Source: Winogradskyella schleiferi (GTDB lineage: Bacteria; Bacteroidota; Bacteroidia; Flavobacteriales; Flavobacteriaceae). From it: a stretch of DNA of 64,000 nt. The notes below the pieces were generated by a model that was not told where the DNA came from, did not search any database, and worked only from the letters and a program-made list of their open reading frames with translations. The number at the start of each line of letters is the position of its first letter. Position 1 is the first letter of the stretch. Location of the stretch: contig NZ_CP053351.1 in NCBI RefSeq assembly GCF_013394655.1, positions 2,386,501 through 2,450,500 of the forward strand, read 5' to 3'. Below, in pieces: positions 27,087 through 37,137 of the stretch. The position numbers and the translations under genes are program-made.

Positions 27087-28679
27087 TTAAATATATTGAT
27101 ATGCTGAAAGTGTTAGAAATTCTTCAAACTCTTTTTGGGTGACCAATCGATTAAATAATGATATCGCCACTGGAAATTTGGTGTTTATCATTTTCCCTTC
27201 TCCTATTTCACTAATAATTTTCTCAACCTCATCATCAAAAAGCTCATCGAATAAATTCTTATTAAAGATTCTTCCATCATCGAGAAAAGATTCATTTTTC
27301 AACCATTGCCACACTTGGGTTCTAGAGATTTCTGCTGTTGCAGCATCTTCCATTAAGTTATATAGTGCAACTGCCCCAAAACCTCTTAGCCAAGCTTCGA
27401 GATATAAAATTCCGACGTTGATATTTTTTCTAATACCCTTTTCTGTAATAGTGCCTTGTGGTAGTTCTACCAAATCGGTTTCAGTAATTGTAACATCTTC
27501 ACGCTTATTAAAAATCTGATTGAGTTCTGGCATGTATTTATCAAATTCTTTCATTGCCACTTCAACTAAAGCCGGATGAGCGACCCAAGTTCCATCATGA
27601 CCATTTTTGGCTTCACGTTCCTTATCTACCCTCACTTTTTCAAGCGCCGCTTTGTTAGCTTCCGGATTATTCTTAATGGGAATTTGTGCCGCCATTCCAC
27701 CCATAGCATGTATACCACGGTTGTGACAACGCTGAATAACGAGATTGGAATATGCTGCCATGAACGGTGTTGCCATGGTCACTTGATCGCGATTTGGAAC
27801 GATAAATCCGTTGTGATTCCTAAATTTTTTGATGTACGAAAAGATATAATCCCATCGGCCACAGTTTAGACCAACGATATGCTCTTTAAGCTCATAAATA
27901 AATTCATCCAATTGAAAACTTGCTGTAATCGTTTCTATTAGTAAGGTGGTCTTAAAAGTGCCATTGGGAATTTCTAAATAATCTTGCGCAAACTCAAAAA
28001 CGCTATTCCACCATCGCGCTTCCAAATAGTGTTCTAATTTTGGCAAATAAAAATAGGGCGCAGAGTTTTTGTTTATTAAGGTTTCGCTGTTATGATACAC
28101 ATATAATCCAAAATCGAATAAACTCCCTGACATTTCTTGTCCATTAAGTAATAGATGACGTTCATTAAGATGTAGACCCCTTGGCCGCACTAACAATACA
28201 GCGGTTTTACCCTTGAGTTTGTAATGCTTTCCACGGGCTTCATCTATTAGTTCAATAGTTCCGTCATTAGCCTCTTTTAGATTCTGCTGGCCTTCCAAGT
28301 TATTTTTCCAACTTGGCGCGTTACTATCCTCAAAATCTGCCATAAATGTTTTAGCGCCAGAGTTCAAAGCATTAATGACCATTTTTCGATCTACTGGCCC
28401 TGTTATTTCCACGCGACGATCTAATAAATCTTGCGGAATTTTTGCTGCTTGCCATTCGGATTCACGAATTGCTTTTGTTTCTGTTGGAAACGATGGAAAG
28501 CCACCATTATCAAAAAATATTTGTTCTTTTTCACGGCGCTTTAACAGCTCTAAACGAGGTGCGTTAAACTTCTCCTGTAATGCTGAAAGAAACTTCAATG
28601 CTTCCTCAGTTAAAAGTTTTGGGTAGAAATTGGTCACCTCTGGCGCGAATTTCATTTTCTGTTGTGTCATTGTTTCCAT
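27087..28679 (-). CDS. aceB: Malate synthase A
   Basis: 530 residues from METMTQQKMKFAPEV, near the usual 530-540 of MSA. An ATG 51 bp upstream (28730) would add 17 unusual residues that overlap the regulatory palindrome. Motifs include RVEITGPVDRKMVINALNSGA, the LLVRPRGLHLNE stretch and the signature HIVGLNCGRWDYIFS. It condenses glyoxylate with acetyl-CoA to malate. It is first in the aceB-aceA operon and divergent from the XRE/ScfR-like regulator. Several GCGAA half-sites lie between the two starts. Confidence 0.96.
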   Translation of the reverse strand: METMTQQKMKFAPEVTNFYPKLLTEEALKFLSALQEKFNAPRLELLKRREKEQIFFDNGGFPSFPTETKAIRESEWQAAKIPQDLLDRRVEITGPVDRKMVINALNSGAKTFMADFEDSNAPSWKNNLEGQQNLKEANDGTIELIDEARGKHYKLKGKTAVLLVRPRGLHLNERHLLLNGQEMSGSLFDFGLYVYHNSETLINKNSAPYFYLPKLEHYLEARWWNSVFEFAQDYLEIPNGTFKTTLLIETITASFQLDEFIYELKEHIVGLNCGRWDYIFSYIKKFRNHNGFIVPNRDQVTMATPFMAAYSNLVIQRCHNRGIHAMGGMAAQIPIKNNPEANKAALEKVRVDKEREAKNGHDGTWVAHPALVEVAMKEFDKYMPELNQIFNKREDVTITETDLVELPQGTITEKGIRKNINVGILYLEAWLRGFGAVALYNLMEDAATAEISRTQVWQWLKNESFLDDGRIFNKNLFDELFDDEVEKIISEIGEGKMINTKFPVAISLFNRLVTQKEFEEFLTLSAYQYI

Positions 28680-28730
28680 ATTGATAAATTTTGATGAAGC
28701 AATGTTACGAACTATTTTTTGAAAAAACAA

Positions 28731-28777
28731 GCGAACGTTCGCTGTTTTTATTTATTCGCTATTTATATTAGTTCGCA
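28731..28777. promoter_or_regulatory. Probable operator of the aceB / ScfR-like regulator intergenic region
   Basis: A perfect 12-bp palindrome GCGAACGTTCGC at 28731-28742 and two further half-sites, ATTCGCT (28754-28760) and AGTTCGCA (28770-28777). The last runs into TTCGCAAA, similar to the TTTGCAAA core reported for RamB sites. A TATATTTG -7-like box for the regulator is at 28786-28793. Confidence 0.6.
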
Positions 28778-28798
28778 AATTGTAGTATATTTGTGCCT

Positions 28799-30277
28799 AT
28801 GGAGCAAGACTATATTAAACTAATATTTGGATTAAAACTGAAGCAAATACGCACGGATAGAGAGCTTTCGCTATTTGGACTGTCCAAATTATCTGGACTT
28901 TCAAAATCTTATCTCAATGAAATTGAGAAGGGAAAAAAATATCCTAAACCCGATAAAATCGCTGCGCTTTCCGAACACCTGGACGTACCTTACGATGAAA
29001 TGGTATCTTTAAAATTGGATAAAAATCTAGCGCCCATTGGTGAAATTTTACAGACAAAATTGCTAAAGGAAATTCCATTAGAGCTATTTGGGATTCAAGA
29101 AAGCACCATGATTGATATCATTTCAAATGCACCTTCAAAAGTGACAGCTTTTATAAGTACTATTATAGAAATTGCCAAAAATTATAGTTTTAGTAAAGAA
29201 AGTTTCTATTTGGCTTCGGTACGCTCTTTTCAGGAAGCTAACAACAATTATTTCGACCATTTGGAACAAGCTGCTATCGCTTTTTCCAAGACCTATCAAG
29301 TTGACTTAACACAACCACTTAACTCCAAAGAGCTCAAAGAAATTTTAGTTGAAGAATACGGTTACACCATCAATACATCTGAATTAGAATCACACACTGA
29401 ACTCGATAATTTACGCTCCGTTTTTGTTCCTAAAACGAAAACACTTCTATTAGCCGCAAATATTGATGACGCGCAGAAAACTTTTATTTATGCCAAAGAA
29501 ATTGCGTATAACTATTTAGAGATCAACGACCGTCTTTATACGTTTTCATGGATTAAATTTGAAAATTTCGACCAAGTCCTCAATAACTTTTATGCTTCAT
29601 ATTTTGCAGGAGCTTTAATTATACCGAGAACACGATTGGTTGCCGATTTAAAATCGTTGTTTTCTAAAAAATCATTTAAACATAAAGATTTTGAGCGTAT
29701 TATAAACAATTATAATGCTTCACCAGAATCTATTTACCAAAGATTAACCAATATTTTACCAAAGGATTTCAACCTTAAAAGTTTATTCTTTTTACGGTTT
29801 TCCCATAAAAAAGACAGTCAAAATTACGAGTTAAACAAAGAGTTACACTTATCTAAACAGCAGTCGCCACATGCTAATGAAACCAATGAACACTATTGCA
29901 GAAGATGGGTATCACTGAAAGTCATTAATGAAATTAAAAAATCAAATAATCCTCATGAGTTTGACCTTCAAATTTCGCACTACCCTAATGAAGAAAAAAG
30001 TTATCTCGTTCTATCTTCCGCAACAACAGACCCCTTTGTTTCCAATAGCTACAGAAGTGTTAGTATTGGCATTCAAATCAACAATCAGTTTAACAGAAAA
30101 ATAGCGTTTGCGAAAAGTAAGTCCATACCGTCTACTCAAGTAGGTGTAACTTGTGAACGTTGCGCTATTGAGAATTGCAGTGTACGACAAGCAGAACCTA
30201 TTGTAATTTTATCACAACTTAAAGACAACAAAATTGCAGATGTTGTGAACGAATTGCAGAATAAATTTAGTGAATAG
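28799..30277 (+). CDS. XRE regulator of the ScfR/RamB type, likely controls aceBA
   Basis: 492 residues from the ATG at 28799 (a GTG at 28793 adds two residues). Residues about 8-65 are an HTH_3 domain (LKLKQIRTDRELSLFGLSKLSGLSKSYLNEIEKG). The middle region corresponds to the IrrE/ImmA-like domain of this family, though an intact HExxH zinc motif is not visible. The C-terminal part carries the Cys pattern GVTCERCAIENCSVRQAEP, like the C-terminal domain of short-chain fatty acyl regulators. RamB and ScfR proteins control acetate and propionate metabolism genes, including aceA/aceB. Its divergent position next to aceBA supports the same job here. Confidence 0.88.
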   Translation: MEQDYIKLIFGLKLKQIRTDRELSLFGLSKLSGLSKSYLNEIEKGKKYPKPDKIAALSEHLDVPYDEMVSLKLDKNLAPIGEILQTKLLKEIPLELFGIQESTMIDIISNAPSKVTAFISTIIEIAKNYSFSKESFYLASVRSFQEANNNYFDHLEQAAIAFSKTYQVDLTQPLNSKELKEILVEEYGYTINTSELESHTELDNLRSVFVPKTKTLLLAANIDDAQKTFIYAKEIAYNYLEINDRLYTFSWIKFENFDQVLNNFYASYFAGALIIPRTRLVADLKSLFSKKSFKHKDFERIINNYNASPESIYQRLTNILPKDFNLKSLFFLRFSHKKDSQNYELNKELHLSKQQSPHANETNEHYCRRWVSLKVINEIKKSNNPHEFDLQISHYPNEEKSYLVLSSATTDPFVSNSYRSVSIGIQINNQFNRKIAFAKSKSIPSTQVGVTCERCAIENCSVRQAEPIVILSQLKDNKIADVVNELQNKFSE

Positions 30278-30327
30278 CTCTACGAAATTGGAAATAGGAT
30301 CCGATTTTAGACGAATAATGAGTAAAA

Positions 30328-30358
30328 AAAGCGTCCCTAAATTACTCAGAGACGCTTT
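30328..30358 (-). terminator. Terminator after the alcohol dehydrogenase gene
   Basis: An 8-bp stem (aaagcgtc at 30328-30335, gacgcttt at 30351-30358) with seven T on the minus strand. A second small hairpin (cctct/agagg, 30418-30434) lies closer to the gene. Confidence 0.65.
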
Positions 30359-30472
30359 AAAAGTCCTCAAACTTATCGACATAACTCACAGTCGATATTT
30401 TTTTAACTGTAAAATCACCTCTAAAAATAAGAGGATATTACTACTATTCATTAAAGATAAACGTATACCTTA

Positions 30473-31477
30473 CTAAGCCTTTAATACCACTCTAAAACGA
30501 GCCTTTCCGTCATGTAGATGTTTAATGGCTTTATTGACATTTTCCATTTCAAATTCTTCAACGGTTGGATAAATGTCGTGTCTCACACAGAATTCCAACA
30601 TTTTTCTGGTTAAGGCTATACTTCCCAATGGACTTCCACCAACGGATTTTTCACCAGCAATCATACTGAAGGCTGGAATTTCCATCGGCTCTAAAACGGC
30701 GCCAACGGTATGTAATTTCCCCTGTGGTGCTAATGTGGTTAAAAAGGCATTCCAATCGAGTTTCACATTTGTGGTGTTTAAGATAAAATCCAATGTTCCT
30801 GCAATACTTTCCAAGTCATCTGAATCTGTGGAATCCACAACGTTATGTGCTCCCATTTTCTTTAAGGCTTCCGATTTATCTTTGCTAGAGGTAAAAGCAG
30901 TAACCTCACAACCCCAAGCTTTCAAAAATTTTAACGCCATATGACCCAAACCACCAATGCCGATTACGCCTACTTTATCTGTAGGTTGTACTCCAGACAA
31001 TACAATAGGATTAAAAACAGTAATGCCACCACAGAATAATGGGCCTGCTTTAGCCATATCAATTCCTTTTGGTAATTTGGTTACCCAAGACCAATGTCCA
31101 CGAACATGGTCTGCAAAACCGCCATGACGACCAACAATAGTGCCTTCCGCTTCACTACAAAGGTGTTGTTTACCATCCATACATTGATTACAATGCAAAC
31201 AAGACTCCGAGTACCATCCCATTCCAACTTTATCTCCTATTTTAAGTCCTTTAACTTCACTTCCTAAAGCGATAACTTCTCCTACAATTTCATGACCTGG
31301 AACGAGCGGAAATTGAGAATTTCCCCAATCGTTATTGATCATGCTTAAATCGCTATGACAAAGGCCACAATAATGAACTTTGATGTCCACATGCTCTTTG
31401 CCAATTTCTGGTAAGTTGTAATTGAATTTTTCTAAATCTGATCCTGCCGAACTTGCAGCGTATGCATTTACTTTCAT
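30473..31477 (-). CDS. Zinc-dependent alcohol dehydrogenase, NAD(P)-linked (YahK/CAD-like)
   Basis: 334 residues of the medium-chain dehydrogenase family. Catalytic zinc residues are Cys40 in GLCHSD and His62-Glu63 in PGHEIVG. Structural zinc cysteines lie in CLHCNQCMDGKQHLC, and the Rossmann motif is GVIGIGGLGHMALKFLKAWG. It would interconvert alcohols and aldehydes in the cytoplasm. The closest recognisable subgroup acts on a broad range of primary alcohols and aldehydes, often with NADPH. Its position between glyoxylate-shunt genes and the acetaldehyde/acetate genes suggests a role in alcohol or aldehyde turnover. Confidence 0.92.
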   Translation of the reverse strand: MKVNAYAASSAGSDLEKFNYNLPEIGKEHVDIKVHYCGLCHSDLSMINNDWGNSQFPLVPGHEIVGEVIALGSEVKGLKIGDKVGMGWYSESCLHCNQCMDGKQHLCSEAEGTIVGRHGGFADHVRGHWSWVTKLPKGIDMAKAGPLFCGGITVFNPIVLSGVQPTDKVGVIGIGGLGHMALKFLKAWGCEVTAFTSSKDKSEALKKMGAHNVVDSTDSDDLESIAGTLDFILNTTNVKLDWNAFLTTLAPQGKLHTVGAVLEPMEIPAFSMIAGEKSVGGSPLGSIALTRKMLEFCVRHDIYPTVEEFEMENVNKAIKHLHDGKARFRVVLKA

Positions 31478-31541
31478 AATTCTATTTTTTTGGTTTCCTT
31501 AAAATTAGGTAAAACCAAAAACAAACTATGTTAGACTGACG

Positions 31542-32204
31542 TTAATGTTTAAAAAATTTATGTACTTCCGAATAAGCCACTTCCTCAAAATCGGAAATGA
31601 TAATATTTGCTTTCGAATAATCCTGACCTGAAGAATGTTCACTTTTAAAACCTACACAAAAAATATTGGCTGCGTGTGCGGCTTTTATACCATTGGTGGA
31701 ATCTTCAATAACCATACATTCCGACTTAATAAAACCTGTATGTTCTGCTGCTTTGATAAAGATTTCTGGATGTGGTTTAGACCTCTTTAAATCTGCTCCA
31801 CTAAATTTTCCCATGAAGAATTGATTCAAATTAAAACGATTAAAAATGCGCTCTATATTTGGCATGGAAGCCGAAGACGCTACAACCAACTTTATACCAT
31901 TGGCATGATAATCTTTAATCCGTTCTAAAACGCCATCAATTAAAACCAAACCAGAATCATTTTCAAACAAGTATTTAAAGTGTTTACGTTTAATATTGAC
32001 TAATATTTCCGGTACTTCATTTAAATTAAAATGATCGACTAAGCGTTTGCAGATATTGATAGTGGATTGACCTGTAAAAGATTCGTAAAGTGTATCGTTG
32101 ACTTCAATATTTACATCCTTAAACATTTGATAGTAGGCTTTACGATGCAAAGGTTCTGTGTCCACAATGACACCATCCATATCAAATAAAACGGCTTTTA
32201 GCAT
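31542..32204 (-). CDS. HAD-family hydrolase, beta-phosphoglucomutase-like
   Basis: 220 residues with HAD motif I FDMDGVIVDTEP (Asp8, Asp10), motif II VVASSA, Lys in the KPHPEIF region and motif IV VIEDSTNGIKAA. The helical cap between motifs I and II is of the beta-PGM/phosphatase type. It would dephosphorylate or isomerise a small sugar phosphate; the substrate is unknown. It lies 64 bp upstream of the alcohol dehydrogenase on the same strand. Confidence 0.9.
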   Translation of the reverse strand: MLKAVLFDMDGVIVDTEPLHRKAYYQMFKDVNIEVNDTLYESFTGQSTINICKRLVDHFNLNEVPEILVNIKRKHFKYLFENDSGLVLIDGVLERIKDYHANGIKLVVASSASMPNIERIFNRFNLNQFFMGKFSGADLKRSKPHPEIFIKAAEHTGFIKSECMVIEDSTNGIKAAHAANIFCVGFKSEHSSGQDYSKANIIISDFEEVAYSEVHKFFKH

Positions 32205-32399
32205 AGGTTTTTATCTTTTGGCGAAATTAAAAAAGTATATGCTTAAACCTATGCAAATCCCTAAAAATAAACTTCAAAATCCAATAATTGCTTTTGGGTT
32301 AAGGAGTCATAATTGAATTCCTGATTATAATAATGCTTAGCTTTGCGTTGTACATATTTATTAACAATTGAAAGGATTCCGCTTTTGCGGCAACTACTA

Positions 32400-32561
32400 A
32401 TGGCAAAAAGAGGAAAAGAGAAAAATACCAATAACAAAGCCAAGCACAGCAAATTAGTTGCTCAGAAAAAGAATAAGATAAAATCAAAAAATGCTGAGCG
32501 CAAAGCGCGTTTGAAGGCTATTGTTGAATTGGCTAATGCTAAAAAAGAAAACGGTAATTAG
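32400..32561 (+). CDS. Small very basic hypothetical protein
   Basis: 53 residues from the ATG at 32400, almost entirely Lys, Arg, Asn and Ala: MAKRGKEKNTNNKAKHSKL, then helical repeats of Lys/Glu/Ala. It resembles small RNA- or ribosome-associated proteins in composition, but I do not recognise it. The open frame extends upstream to 32343 without better coding character. Low-complexity frames like this can be spurious. Confidence 0.45.
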   Translation: MAKRGKEKNTNNKAKHSKLVAQKKNKIKSKNAERKARLKAIVELANAKKENGN

Positions 32562-33081
32562 AGCTTCAAAACCCCGTGTTTTTGACTTCGTTTTAGCTTA
32601 GTTTTTTTTCCTATGTTCATTTTATCTTGATACAAAACAAACCAAAAAATCTAAACGATTTGTTAGGAAATTGTAAAGCACCATTCGCTAATACGTTATT
32701 AGTCAGGATTCTTTATAGAATTACTTATCCATTCCTAGATTTAGTAAATCAACACTATTCATTGCTCATTATTTCTGAAAATCGTTGAGTCCGACTTTGT
32801 CGGAACTAGGTGTGCGATAGAACCTAAAAATTTGTGAGTACCTTTTTAATATCGCACGAAACTGAAACATTCGTCATTGCCATTGAAGAAGATTCTCTAA
32901 GTTGAAGTAAACATAAAAAATGGCAAAAAATCATAAATCTCAATCAGTTAATACAACATACTAAGTTATACTGTTTTGGAATTTAGTTGTTGTAATTTGG
33001 AATTTTTGTCTATAGTCTTTATTCAATTCTCTTAATTCTTCATTTTTAATTATTAATTATTCATTTTAATTCTTAGTTTCT
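32562..33081. other. 520-bp intergenic region without a recognisable gene
   Basis: AT-rich with stops in all frames. It holds a small perfect hairpin, TCCGAC-TTT-GTCGGA at 32790-32804, possibly another dispersed repeat. A run of near-repeats of attctt/attaatt lies at about 33020-33080. No tRNA or other RNA gene is recognisable. Confidence 0.5.
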
Positions 33082-34989
33082 TTACAAAACATTATCCATA
33101 ATATCCTGAACCACTTCCGGATTCAATAAGGTACTCGTATCACCCAATTGATCCGTTTCATTCGCAGCGATTTTTCTTAAAATTCGACGCATAATTTTAC
33201 CTGATCTCGTTTTTGGTAAACCTTCCGTAAACTGAATTTTATCGAGTTTGGCAATTGGACCAATCCGATCTGTAATGAGCTGGTTGATTTCTTTTCGAAG
33301 ATTATCATGGTTTCTACTTTCACCAACATCCTTCAACGTGACATAACCATATAGTGCATTTCCTTTGACGTCATGTGGAAATCCAACGATAGCGGATTCC
33401 GAAACTGCCGGATGCTCGTTAATGGCATCTTCAATTGGTGCGGTTCCTAAATTATGTCCGGAAACAATAATTACATCATCAACTCTACCTGTGATTCTAT
33501 AATAACCAACTTCATCTCGCAAAGCGCCATCTCCTGTAAAATACATATTATCGTACGCCGAAAAATAGGTGTCAATATAGCGCTGATGATTTCCCCAAAT
33601 CGTTCTTGCCATAGAAGGCCAAGGGAATTTAATACACAAACGCCCTTCTACCTGGTTGCCTTTCAGTTCCTCTCCATTTTCGTCCATTAAAGCCGGTTGT
33701 ATTCCAATAAATGGTAAGGTAGCATAAGTCGGTTTCGTTGGTGTAGAAAACGGAATTGGAGTAATCATAATCCCTCCTGTTTCGGTTTGCCACCACGTAT
33801 CCACTATCGGACTTTTCTTTTTTCCTATGTTTTCATCGTACCAATGCCAAGCTTCTTCATTGATTGGTTCTCCAACCGATCCTAAAACTTTTAGTGAGGA
33901 TAAATCATATTTTTCAACAAATTCCGATCCTTGCTTTGCTAAAGCTCTAATCGCTGTTGGAGCCGTATAAAACTGTGATATTTTATGTTTTTCAACAATA
34001 TCCCAAAACCGTCCGTAATCTGGGTAACTCGGTACACCTTCAAACATTACAGAGGTCGCTCCATTCACTAAAGGCCCATAAACAATATAGCTGTGACCTG
34101 TAATCCAACCAATATCCGCAGTACACCAATAGATATCATCCTCTCGATACTGAAATACATTTTTAAAGGTGTAAGCGGTATAGACCATATATCCTCCAAC
34201 GGTATGAACCATTCCTTTTGGTTTTCCAGTTGAACCAGATGTATAAAGAATAAACAAAGGGTCTTCTGCATCCATAATTTCAGCAACACAATCTGAATAA
34301 GCCTCCTCCAAAAGTGGCTCTAACCAATGATCGCGTCCTTCTTTCATGTTGATTTCTGAATTGATTCTTTTCACAACCAAAACAGATTCAATACCTGGTG
34401 TATCATTTAAAGCGTCATCCACAATGCCTTTTAAATCAATCGTCTTGGCGCCACGATAAGACCCATCTGAAGTTATGACCATTTTGGCATTACAATCATT
34501 AATTCTTGAAGAAACCGCTGTTGAAGAAAATCCAGCAAAAACAACCGAATGAATCGCACCAATGCGAGCACATGCCAACACAGAAATTGCCAATTCTGGA
34601 ATCATTGGCAAGTAAATACAAACCACATCGCCTTTTTTAATGCCTTTATCCTTCAGCACATTGGCTAATTTGCACACACGTTCATGCAATTGTTTGTAAG
34701 AAATATGTTCCGCTTCTTCTTCCGGATTGTTGGGTTCAAATAAGATTGCCGTTTTATCTCTTCTGGTGTGTAAATGTCTATCCAAACAATTTTCGGTAAT
34801 GTTGACTTTAGCATCTTCAAACCATTTGAATTTGGCATTTTTGAAATCATAACTCAACACATTAGACCATTTTTTTCGCCATACAAAATGTTCTTCAGCT
34901 ATTTCTTCCCAGAATTGTTCTGGATTTCGTACTGATTTTCTATAGACTTGAAAATATTCTTCAAACTGTTTGATGTGATAATTACTCAT
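33082..34989 (-). CDS. acs: Acetyl-CoA synthetase (AMP-forming)
   Basis: 635 residues. It has the adenylation P-loop YTSGSTGKPKGMVHT, DTWWQTETGG, the hinge region YRITGRVDDVIIVSGHN and the C-terminal PKTRSGKIMRRILRK, whose Lys after SG is the conserved acylation site controlled by acetyltransferases and CobB-type sirtuins. It activates acetate to acetyl-CoA. It lies 35 bp downstream of the DUF779 gene on the same strand, itself downstream of aldehyde dehydrogenase, so the locus reads as an acetaldehyde-to-acetyl-CoA module. A sirtuin gene lies at 52.5 kb. Confidence 0.97.
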   Translation of the reverse strand: MSNYHIKQFEEYFQVYRKSVRNPEQFWEEIAEEHFVWRKKWSNVLSYDFKNAKFKWFEDAKVNITENCLDRHLHTRRDKTAILFEPNNPEEEAEHISYKQLHERVCKLANVLKDKGIKKGDVVCIYLPMIPELAISVLACARIGAIHSVVFAGFSSTAVSSRINDCNAKMVITSDGSYRGAKTIDLKGIVDDALNDTPGIESVLVVKRINSEINMKEGRDHWLEPLLEEAYSDCVAEIMDAEDPLFILYTSGSTGKPKGMVHTVGGYMVYTAYTFKNVFQYREDDIYWCTADIGWITGHSYIVYGPLVNGATSVMFEGVPSYPDYGRFWDIVEKHKISQFYTAPTAIRALAKQGSEFVEKYDLSSLKVLGSVGEPINEEAWHWYDENIGKKKSPIVDTWWQTETGGIMITPIPFSTPTKPTYATLPFIGIQPALMDENGEELKGNQVEGRLCIKFPWPSMARTIWGNHQRYIDTYFSAYDNMYFTGDGALRDEVGYYRITGRVDDVIIVSGHNLGTAPIEDAINEHPAVSESAIVGFPHDVKGNALYGYVTLKDVGESRNHDNLRKEINQLITDRIGPIAKLDKIQFTEGLPKTRSGKIMRRILRKIAANETDQLGDTSTLLNPEVVQDIMDNVL

Positions 34990-35024
34990 TTTTTAAACGT
35001 TGTTTTTTGAGCTGAAAAAGGTAG

Positions 35025-35381
35025 TTATTTTGAATTAAAAAAAGAAGCTTCTTCCTCAGTTAATAACCGAGAATGAATCAAAAATCGAAGTCCAAGTGGA
35101 ATCTCCAATGAAAAGCTCGCACCTCGACCTTCTGTTATATCAACAGTTAAGTGCGTGTGTTTCCAATATTCAAACTGATCTTGGTTCATATAAAAATTCA
35201 CACCTTCAACTGCTCCTAAAAGAATATCACTTTCATCTAAATACATATCGTCTTTTTCGAAAATCATAGGTGAAGAACCATCGCAACAACCTCCACTTTG
35301 ATGAAAAATTAAATCGCCGTGCTTTGCTTTTAGTTGCTTAACTATTTCTGCCGCTCTATCTGTAATTTCTACGCGTTTCAT
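35025..35381 (-). CDS. DUF779 domain protein
   Basis: 118 residues from MKRVEITDRAAEIVKQLK (an ATG at 35405 would add eight residues). DUF779 features are visible: QSGGCCDGSSPMIF with paired Cys, the YWKHTHLTVDITEGRGASFSLE stretch and GLRFLIHSRLLTEEE. DUF779 genes typically neighbour NAD-dependent acetaldehyde dehydrogenase genes; the biochemical role is unknown. Here it sits between aldehyde dehydrogenase and acs and is probably cotranscribed with acs. Confidence 0.92.
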   Translation of the reverse strand: MKRVEITDRAAEIVKQLKAKHGDLIFHQSGGCCDGSSPMIFEKDDMYLDESDILLGAVEGVNFYMNQDQFEYWKHTHLTVDITEGRGASFSLEIPLGLRFLIHSRLLTEEEASFFNSK

Positions 35382-35488
35382 GTGTTTATATCTATCGTTT
35401 TTCAATGGTCAGATGGAACATCCATATAATCATTGTCTTGGATATCAAAATTTAGTAATGAATGTTTCATAACATTAAGATATTAAAA

Positions 35489-35519
35489 AAGGCCGAATCA
35501 AAGAAATCAATTCAGCCTT
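35489..35519 (-). terminator. Terminator after the aldehyde dehydrogenase gene
   Basis: Outer aaggc/gcctt and inner gaat/attc stems separated by a single mismatch, with six T on the minus strand. It implies the DUF779-acs pair has its own promoter or depends on read-through. Confidence 0.72.
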
Positions 35520-35538
35520 AATCAGCTATTAATATTTT

Positions 35539-37038
35539 TTAAAAGAAGCCCAATTTATTCTTATCATAAGAGATGAGCATATTTTTGGTTTGTCTGTAAT
35601 GGCTCATCATCATAAGATGGTTTTCCCTACCAAATCCAGATTTTTTATAACCTCCAAATGGTGCGTGAGCTGGATAGGCATGATAGCAATTTACCCAAAC
35701 CCGGCCTGCTTTTATTGCTCTTGGTATTTGATATAACTGATGTGCATCTCGTGTCCAAACGCCAGCTCCAAGACCGTACATAGTATCGTTGGCAATTTCT
35801 ATGGCTTCAGCTTCATCTTTAAATTTAGTAACACAAACTACGGGTCCAAAAATCTCTTCTTGAAATACACGCATTTTATTATGACCTTCCAATATGGTTG
35901 GTTTAATGTAATAGCCATTGGCTAAATCGCCATCCAATTTGTTCGCTTCACCTCCTGTTAAGACCTTTGCACCTTCATCTTTTCCAATTTTGAAATAGGA
36001 TTGAATTTTTTCATATTGATCGTTAGAGGCTTGTGCTCCAACCATGCAATTAGAATCATAAGGACTTGTTTGCACTATTGCTTTTGTTCTCGCTACAACA
36101 CGTTCCATAAATTTGTCATAGATATCTTCCTGCACTAAAATTCTAGAAGGACATGTACATACTTCTCCTTGATTAAAAGCAAATAAAACAGCACCTTCAA
36201 TGGCTTTGTCCAAAAATGCATCGTCTTCATCCATCACACTATTAAAGAACACATTTGGAGACTTTCCTCCTAATTCCATGGTTACAGGATTCAGGTTTTT
36301 TGACGCATACTGCATAATTAATTGTCCTGTTGTGGTTTCACCCGTAAACGCCACTTTATCCACCTTAGAGCTTGAAGCTAGCGGTTTCCCTGCTTCTGGA
36401 CCGAAGCCGTGTATAATATTTAGAACACCTGGTGGGAACACCTCTGCAATTTTTTCCATTAATAAGGTTGCAGAAGATGGCGTTTGCTCTGCTGGTTTTA
36501 AGACCACGCAATTACCCGTTGCTAAAGCTGGAGGCAATTTCCATGATAACATTAACAAGGGGAAATTCCATGGAATAATCTGGCCAATCACACCAAGTGG
36601 TTCCTTAATATTCATGGACAACGTGTTCTCGTCCAGTTCCGTAGCACTACCTTCTTCTGCTCTAATACAAGCCGCAAAATAACGCCAATGATCTATAGCT
36701 AATGGTATATCTGCATTCAACGTTTCACGAATTGGCTTACCATTATCACAGGTTTCTACCAATGCAAATTCTTCTAAATTCTCTTCTATAATGTCCGCGA
36801 CTTTATTAAGAAGTGCTGCACGCTCAGCAGCAGACGTATTTCCCCAAGCATCTTTTGCAGCATTTGCCGCATCAAGCGCATTTTCAACATCTTCTTTTTG
36901 AGATCTTGGATATTTTGCAATTAGCGTTCCATCTATAGGAGATGTATTTTCAAAATAATCTCCACTAACAGGTGGCACAAATTTTCCATTTATAAAATTG
37001 GAATATTTTTCTTTAAATTTTGGCTTAGAATAGCTCAT
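35539..37038 (-). CDS. NAD-dependent (acet)aldehyde dehydrogenase, AldA/ExaC type
   Basis: 499 residues of the ALDH superfamily. Features are the NAD-binding [20 protein letters not shown], the general-base Glu in MELGGKSPN and the catalytic Cys in [12 protein letters not shown] near residue 298. It also has [10 protein letters not shown] and the C-terminal [19 protein letters not shown]. It oxidises acetaldehyde or similar aldehydes to acids. DUF779 and acetyl-CoA synthetase follow on the same strand, and a divergent AraC regulator adjoins it, the arrangement of acetaldehyde-responsive ALDH loci. Confidence 0.96.
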   Translation of the reverse strand: MSYSKPKFKEKYSNFINGKFVPPVSGDYFENTSPIDGTLIAKYPRSQKEDVENALDAANAAKDAWGNTSAAERAALLNKVADIIEENLEEFALVETCDNGKPIRETLNADIPLAIDHWRYFAACIRAEEGSATELDENTLSMNIKEPLGVIGQIIPWNFPLLMLSWKLPPALATGNCVVLKPAEQTPSSATLLMEKIAEVFPPGVLNIIHGFGPEAGKPLASSSKVDKVAFTGETTTGQLIMQYASKNLNPVTMELGGKSPNVFFNSVMDEDDAFLDKAIEGAVLFAFNQGEVCTCPSRILVQEDIYDKFMERVVARTKAIVQTSPYDSNCMVGAQASNDQYEKIQSYFKIGKDEGAKVLTGGEANKLDGDLANGYYIKPTILEGHNKMRVFQEEIFGPVVCVTKFKDEAEAIEIANDTMYGLGAGVWTRDAHQLYQIPRAIKAGRVWVNCYHAYPAHAPFGGYKKSGFGRENHLMMMSHYRQTKNMLISYDKNKLGFF

Positions 37039-37101
37039 ACCTTAATATGTTTTATTGTTAATTATTTATTTATATAGCCTAAAATATAACTATATTGTAA
37101 T

Positions 37102-37124
37102 TTTGATAAAGTTATTTTATCAAA
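37102..37124. promoter_or_regulatory. Inverted repeat in the aldehyde dehydrogenase / AraC intergenic region
   Basis: TTTGATAAA at 37102-37110, spacer GTTAT, TTTATCAAA at 37116-37124: a perfect 9-bp inverted repeat 64 bp before the dehydrogenase start. It is placed as an operator would be; the binding protein is unknown. Confidence 0.5.
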
Positions 37125-37137
37125 TCCCAAACAAATA

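Noticed and set aside
28730-28732. Upstream ATG for malate synthase
   Set aside because: The added 17 residues overlap the palindromic operator and look non-coding; the protein from 28679 already has full family length.
32261-32487. Two overlapping minus-strand open frames opposite the small basic protein
   Set aside because: They are shadows of Lys-rich codons in a short intergenic segment, without a conserved start context or similarity I recognise.
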